Positions 60,907 through 64,000 of a stretch of 64,000 nucleotides of DNA are shown in pieces. The notes beneath the pieces were generated by a model. It had not been told where the DNA came from. It worked only from the letters and a program-made list of their open reading frames with translations, and ran no database searches. The stretch is from Pseudomonas knackmussii B13 (GTDB taxonomy: Bacteria > Pseudomonadota > Gammaproteobacteria > Pseudomonadales > Pseudomonadaceae): contig NZ_HG322950.1 of assembly GCF_000689415.1 (NCBI RefSeq), positions 496,001-560,000 on the forward strand, given 5' to 3'. Position 1 is the first letter of the stretch. Each line of letters opens with the position of its first letter. A program made the translations under genes and the position numbers.

Positions 60907-61785
60907 TTACACCGCCCCTTCCAGCAGCGAGCGCAGCAGCTCCACGGTCGTGTGCTGACGCTGCGCATCGCGATAGACCAGCCCCACGCTCAGCGGAATG
61001 CGCGGCTCGCTCAAGGGCTTCCAGAGCAGATCGCGATTGCTGTTGGTCTGCCGTGCGCGGCCCGGCAGCACGGTGGCGAACTGGCTGTGTGGAAGGCTGT
61101 CGAGGATGCCGGTCATGTGGTTCAGCTCGGCCTGCACCCTGGGGCGCCGGCCGATGGCGGCTAGTTGCTCCTGCCAGATCTGCCGGGCGCGGAATTCTTC
61201 GCCGAGCAGCAGCATCGGCAGCTCCGCGGCCTGGGCCAGCGAGACCTTCTTGAATTCCCGCAGCGGATGGTCCGTCGGGATCACCAGCTGCAGCTCGTCC
61301 GGATACAGCTCCACCCCGTGCAGCGCCGGCTGGCGCGGCGGCAGGAAGCCGATGCCGATATCCAGCTGCCCGCCCATCAGCCGCCGTTCGATTTCCACCC
61401 CGGACAGCTCGTACATGCGCACCTGCAAGTGCGGCTGCGCGGTATGCAGACGCTCCACCAGATGCGGCACCAGGTTGGCATTCACCGTCTGCAACACGCC
61501 GATGGCCAGGCTGCGCGGGGAATGCCCGCGGAAGCCGCGCAAGGCATCGTGAGCGCGCTCCAGGCCATCGAGCAGGGGCACCGCGTGGTTGTAGAGGGTG
61601 TGTGCTGCGACTGTCGGCAGCAGACGTTTGCCGCTGCGCTGGAACAACGCCACATCGAGGTTCTGCTCGAGCTGGCGGATCTGCTGCGAAAGCGCCGGCT
61701 GGGACAGCGCCAGGCGTTCGGCTGCACGCCCTACGTGACCTTCCTCGTAGAGCGCGACGAAATAGCGGAGTTGGCGAAAATCCAT
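60907..61785 (-). CDS. LysR-family transcriptional regulator
   Basis: The 292-residue protein has the LysR helix-turn-helix (MDFRQLRYFVALYEEGHVGRAAERLALSQPALSQQIRQLEQNL) and a periplasmic-binding-like effector domain (about 90-290). It resembles CynR-type regulators by the GHVGRAAERLALSQPALSQQIRQLE start, yet no cyanate genes are visible, so the effector is unknown. A near-palindrome GGATAGG-GA-CCTATCC lies 36 bases upstream of its start and may be its autoregulatory site. The divergent gene that such regulators often control is not adjacent. Confidence 0.87.
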   Translation of the reverse strand: MDFRQLRYFVALYEEGHVGRAAERLALSQPALSQQIRQLEQNLDVALFQRSGKRLLPTVAAHTLYNHAVPLLDGLERAHDALRGFRGHSPRSLAIGVLQTVNANLVPHLVERLHTAQPHLQVRMYELSGVEIERRLMGGQLDIGIGFLPPRQPALHGVELYPDELQLVIPTDHPLREFKKVSLAQAAELPMLLLGEEFRARQIWQEQLAAIGRRPRVQAELNHMTGILDSLPHSQFATVLPGRARQTNSNRDLLWKPLSEPRIPLSVGLVYRDAQRQHTTVELLRSLLEGAV

Positions 61786-61821
61786 AAGCGGGGCTTATCA
61801 ACGAAACTGGAAAATCGAAAT

Positions 61822-61837
61822 GGATAGGGACCTATCC
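61822..61837. promoter_or_regulatory. Dyad upstream of the LysR gene
   Basis: GGATAGG and CCTATCC with a two-base spacer lie 36 bases before the leftward LysR start. It could be the regulator's own binding site; LysR sites usually have T-N11-A form, which this only loosely fits. Confidence 0.35.
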
Positions 61838-62010
61838 GAGCGCCTAGTCTATTGCCACTCCGCCGCCACAGCGGGCTAGACAAAGGTGGAAGACGCCGTC
61901 ATTCCGGGCGTTTCCATAGGCAAAGTCGAAGAGTGCAGGCGCCGACCTGCGCTGCCAGGGCCGTGATCAAGTGGAAGAGCGGATGGCCCGCCTGCAGGGC
62001 CCCGAATGCA

Positions 62011-62104
62011 GGAGAGCCGCTCCGTCGTCAGACGCAGCGGCTCTCCACAACCTGCCTCGCGCCCGCCCCCGGACGTCGTTTTGGTCCACCGGGGCGGCTT
62101 TTAT
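62011..62104 (+). ncRNA. Candidate small structured RNA (two hairpins and U-rich end)
   Basis: GGAGAGCCGCT and AGCGGCTCTCC form a perfect 11-bp stem (62011-62046). A second GC-rich hairpin (CGCCCCCGG with CCGGGGCGG) ends in CTTTTATC. The plan hairpin-linker-terminator suits a short RNA, but I do not recognise it and no promoter is clear. It could instead be leftover repeat sequence. Confidence 0.3.
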
Positions 62105-62137
62105 CTGCCGAGGGTGCGCAACGCGCCTTGGCTCTTT

Positions 62138-62162
62138 GTAGGAGCGAGCTTGCTCGCGAACC
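62138..62162. repeat. Single REP unit
   Basis: GTAGGAGCGAGCTTGCTC... identical to one half of the 8105 doublet, but without its inverted partner; a short GC stem follows instead. Confidence 0.75.
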
Positions 62163-62198
62163 AGCCCCGCAGCGGGGCTGCGGCGTTACAACTCGATC

Positions 62199-62897
62199 TC
62201 ACCCCCCCGCCAGCGCGCATAGCTCGGTGAAGTCGACGATCTCCGTCTCCCGTCCGTTTACCTGCACCAGGCCGTTCTTCTGCAGGCGGGTGAAGCTGCG
62301 CGAGACGGTTTCCACCGCCAGCCCCAGGTAATCGCCGATCTCGTGGCGCGACATGCTCAGGCGGAAGCGCAGGGCGGAGAAGCCGCGCTCGCGGAAGTGC
62401 GCGGAAATGTTCAGCAGGAAGGCGGCGATCCGCGAGTCGGCATTGAGCCGCGAAAGCAGCAGCTTCATCTGCTGATCCTCGCGAATCTTCCGACTCATCA
62501 TCAGCAGCAGCTGGTGCGACAGCCCGGGAATCTGCTGCGACAGCTGCTCCAGCTGGTCGAAAGGAATCTCGCTGCACAGCGTGCTTTCCAGGGCGATGGC
62601 CGACACCGGGTAGCTGCCCTCGTCCATGCCGGAGAAGCCGAAGATCTCGTTGGCGTAATAGAAGCCGGTGATCTTCTCGATGCCTTGTTCGTTGGTGGTC
62701 ACCGTCTTCAGCGAACCGGAGCGCACCAGGTAGACGTTGTGGAAGGGGTCGCCCTGGCGGAACAGGTGGTCGCCCTTATGCAGCAAGTGGCCGGGCTTGA
62801 TGATCGCTTCCAGCTCGAGAAGCTTGTCGTCGCTGAGGGTGGGCGGCGCCAGTCGACAGTTCTTGCAATACGGTTGCGGCTTCAACATCTGATTCAT
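62199..62897 (-). CDS. FNR/ANR-family regulator lacking one cluster cysteine
   Basis: The 232-residue protein is a Crp/Fnr regulator close to Anr. The cNMP-like domain (about 30-140) contains FRQGDPFHNVYLVRSGSLKT; the recognition helix LAVETVSRSFTRLQ has the E-x2-S-R residues that read TTGAT half-sites. The N-terminal cysteine cluster is CKNCRLAPPT: Cys11 and Cys14 are present and Cys108 fits the central ligand, but the third N-terminal cysteine is Thr20. [4Fe-4S] sensing may be altered or lost. GGGGA seven bases ahead supports 62897. Confidence 0.85.
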   Translation of the reverse strand: MNQMLKPQPYCKNCRLAPPTLSDDKLLELEAIIKPGHLLHKGDHLFRQGDPFHNVYLVRSGSLKTVTTNEQGIEKITGFYYANEIFGFSGMDEGSYPVSAIALESTLCSEIPFDQLEQLSQQIPGLSHQLLLMMSRKIREDQQMKLLLSRLNADSRIAAFLLNISAHFRERGFSALRFRLSMSRHEIGDYLGLAVETVSRSFTRLQKNGLVQVNGRETEIVDFTELCALAGG

Positions 62898-63237
62898 CCG
62901 ATAGTCCCCTATACGCCAGCCGCAACCGCGTCCGGCGGCCGATTTCACTCCTAAGAACATAGCAACAGATGGGCGTCTGTCATCCACGGCTGACAGAGCT
63001 GTCCGTGCTGATGCGTGGCTTTTTCGATACTCGTTCGTAATCCGCGTCTGACCGCCTTTTCACCTGTTCCGGAGCAGCAGAAGCGGTGAATGGCCTCGTG
63101 TCCTTGATGGCGATAACTCGCGCGCAGGACCTGCCGGCGGTCGCCGCCAACGGCTAGATGAAATCTCGGGCTGGCTTCGTGAAATTCGTTGTGATATTTT
63201 TCATGAAAAATAGATACGACAATTTCACGAGGTCGCC
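62898..63237. other. Divergent promoter region between the FNR-type gene and the oxidase gene
   Basis: The 340-base gap carries a 7-bp inverted repeat TCTGTCA/TGACAGA (62976-62997) and a large concentric dyad (63177-63230) immediately before the oxidase ATG. No TTGAT-N4-ATCAA FNR box is visible. The minus-strand frame 62951-63313 overlaps the oxidase start and has no family character. Confidence 0.6.
63177..63230 (+). promoter_or_regulatory. Concentric 54-bp dyad ahead of the PuuB-like oxidase gene
   Basis: An inner 18-bp perfect palindrome TATTTTTCATGAAAAATA (63195-63212) and an outer perfect 10-bp pair TCGTGAAATT (63177-63186) / AATTTCACGA (63221-63230) share exactly the same centre. The right arm abuts the GAGG ribosome site, so both a DNA operator and an mRNA hairpin are possible. 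Confidence 0.6.
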
Positions 63238-64000
63238 ATGTTCCTGCGTTCGAACCAGCCTGTCGGCACTTACTACGCCGCTGCCAATCCGGAGTTGCTG
63301 CAGCCCCGCGCACAACTGACGGACGCGCTGGAGTGCGAAGTGCTGGTGATCGGCGCCGGGTTCAGTGGCCTGCACACCGCGCTGCAGCTCGCCGAAGGCG
63401 GGCGCCAGGTGTGCGTGATCGAAGCCAGCCGCATCGCCTGGGCGGCGTCCGGGCGCAACGGCGGCCAGGCATTGCCCGGCTGGTCCAGCGACCTCGGCCC
63501 GATCGAGGACGACCTCGGCCATGAAGGCGCCCTGCGCTTGTGGCAAGGCATGCTCTGGGCCGCGCGCGAACTGCGCGACCTGCCGCAGCGCCACGGCTTC
63601 GACTGCGACTACCGCGTCGGCCACCTGTGGACCGCCGTGCTGCCGCGCCGCGTCGGCATGCTCGAAGCGTGGCAGGAAGAGGCCGCCAAGCGTTGGGGCT
63701 ACGAAGGCCTGCAGATGATCTCCCGCGCCGAGCTGCCGCAGTGGGTCGCCAGCGACCGCTACCTCGCCGGCCTGTACGACCCGAACTCCGCGCACATCAA
63801 CCCGCTGAAACTCGCCTACGGCCTCGCCGATGCGATCGAGAGGGCCGGCGGGCGCATCTTCGAACAAACCCGCGCGCTGCGTTACAGCGAGCAGGGCAAT
63901 GGCTACCTCGTCGAAACCGAGCACGGCACCGTGCGCTGCTCCGCCCTGGTACTGGCCTGCAACGCCTACATCGACGGCCTGGATAAAGACGTCTCGGGGC
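63238..64000 (+). CDS. FAD-dependent oxidoreductase, PuuB-like (partial, runs off the edge)
   Basis: The visible 254 codons encode a DAO-family flavoenzyme. After MFLRSNQPVGTYYAAANPELLQPRAQLTDALECEV comes the dinucleotide fold VLVIGAGFSGLHTALQLAEGG and the ATG motif SRIAWAASGRNGGQALPGWS, which is typical of gamma-glutamylputrescine oxidase and related amine oxidases in Pseudomonas. NSAHINPLKLAYGLADAIERAGGRIFE follows. The gene continues beyond 64000. Polyamine use is likely from the family, not proven. Immediately upstream is the concentric dyad. Confidence 0.85.
   Translation, partial: MFLRSNQPVGTYYAAANPELLQPRAQLTDALECEVLVIGAGFSGLHTALQLAEGGRQVCVIEASRIAWAASGRNGGQALPGWSSDLGPIEDDLGHEGALRLWQGMLWAARELRDLPQRHGFDCDYRVGHLWTAVLPRRVGMLEAWQEEAAKRWGYEGLQMISRAELPQWVASDRYLAGLYDPNSAHINPLKLAYGLADAIERAGGRIFEQTRALRYSEQGNGYLVETEHGTVRCSALVLACNAYIDGLDKDVSG

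Larger units (their letters stand above)
61786..62198. other. Gene-free stretch between LysR and FNR-type regulators
   Basis: The 413-base gap holds a dyad at 61822-61837, a strong hairpin at 62011-62046, a GC-rich hairpin with TTTTA at about 62066-62104 and a single REP unit at 62138-62162 followed by a short stem CAGCCCCGC/GCGGGGCTG (62162-62180). No convincing coding frame is present. Confidence 0.55.

Noticed and set aside
62951..63313. 120-codon minus-strand frame between the FNR-type gene and the oxidase
   Set aside because: It crosses the oxidase start and its regulatory dyad, and has no family features.

Overview
This window reads as a GC-rich Pseudomonas chromosome. The medium-chain PHA cluster, the hslVU-argS-priA-rpmE block, glcB, the creBCD locus, the bioBFHCD operon, three 600-residue acyl-CoA dehydrogenases and an RsmY sRNA under a GacA box all fit a member of the P. 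aeruginosa / P. nitroreducens side of the genus. It is core chromosome: I saw no transposase, phage gene, integrase, CRISPR array, tRNA or rRNA. Palindromic REP elements (GTAGGAGCG... family) are scattered between genes, often as inverted pairs.

Layout. 1-7.7 kb: PHA storage locus. A small PHA-system protein and the phasins phaI and phaF point right; phaC1-phaZ-phaC2-phaD point left, with a sigma54-type promoter ahead of phaC1. 7.7-15.4 kb: DUF971 protein, hslVU (heat-shock type promoter), SPOR-domain protein, argS and priA, all leftward. 15.4-24.7 kb: rpmE, a secreted nuclease, an M48 protease lipoprotein, malic enzyme, an NfeD/stomatin pair, a periplasmic solute-binding protein and a YccS/FUSC membrane protein. 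24.8-32.6 kb: dbpA, a cold-shock protein, a retropepsin-like protein, an MFS pump, two DUF2780 proteins, a YihG-like acyltransferase and an HD-GYP phosphodiesterase. 32.7-37.2 kb: a second retropepsin-like protein and creBCD. 37.3-47.7 kb: GST, a secreted beta-propeller, glcB, a GNAT enzyme, a GcvR-like ACT protein, an unusual DnaA-box-rich gap, rarD, srkA, a mini-ModA, modE, comF and a small membrane protein. 47.9-52.9 kb: the biotin operon, with bioF frameshifted as read. 53.2-60.4 kb: three acyl-CoA dehydrogenases with a diguanylate cyclase inserted between the first two. 60.4-64 kb: rsmY, a LysR regulator, an FNR-family regulator lacking one cluster cysteine, and the start of a PuuB-like flavin oxidase.

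Functional themes. Carbon storage and fatty-acid use dominate: PHA synthesis and depolymerisation, beta-oxidation dehydrogenases behind a PsrA-type operator, malate synthase and malic enzyme. Signalling genes (CreBC, GGDEF, HD-GYP, RsmY) lie among them. The most rewarding places to look are the regulatory sequences: the rsmY promoter, an 11-bp-phased repeat array ahead of creD, the bioB operator region, and a concentric 54-bp dyad ahead of the terminal oxidase gene.
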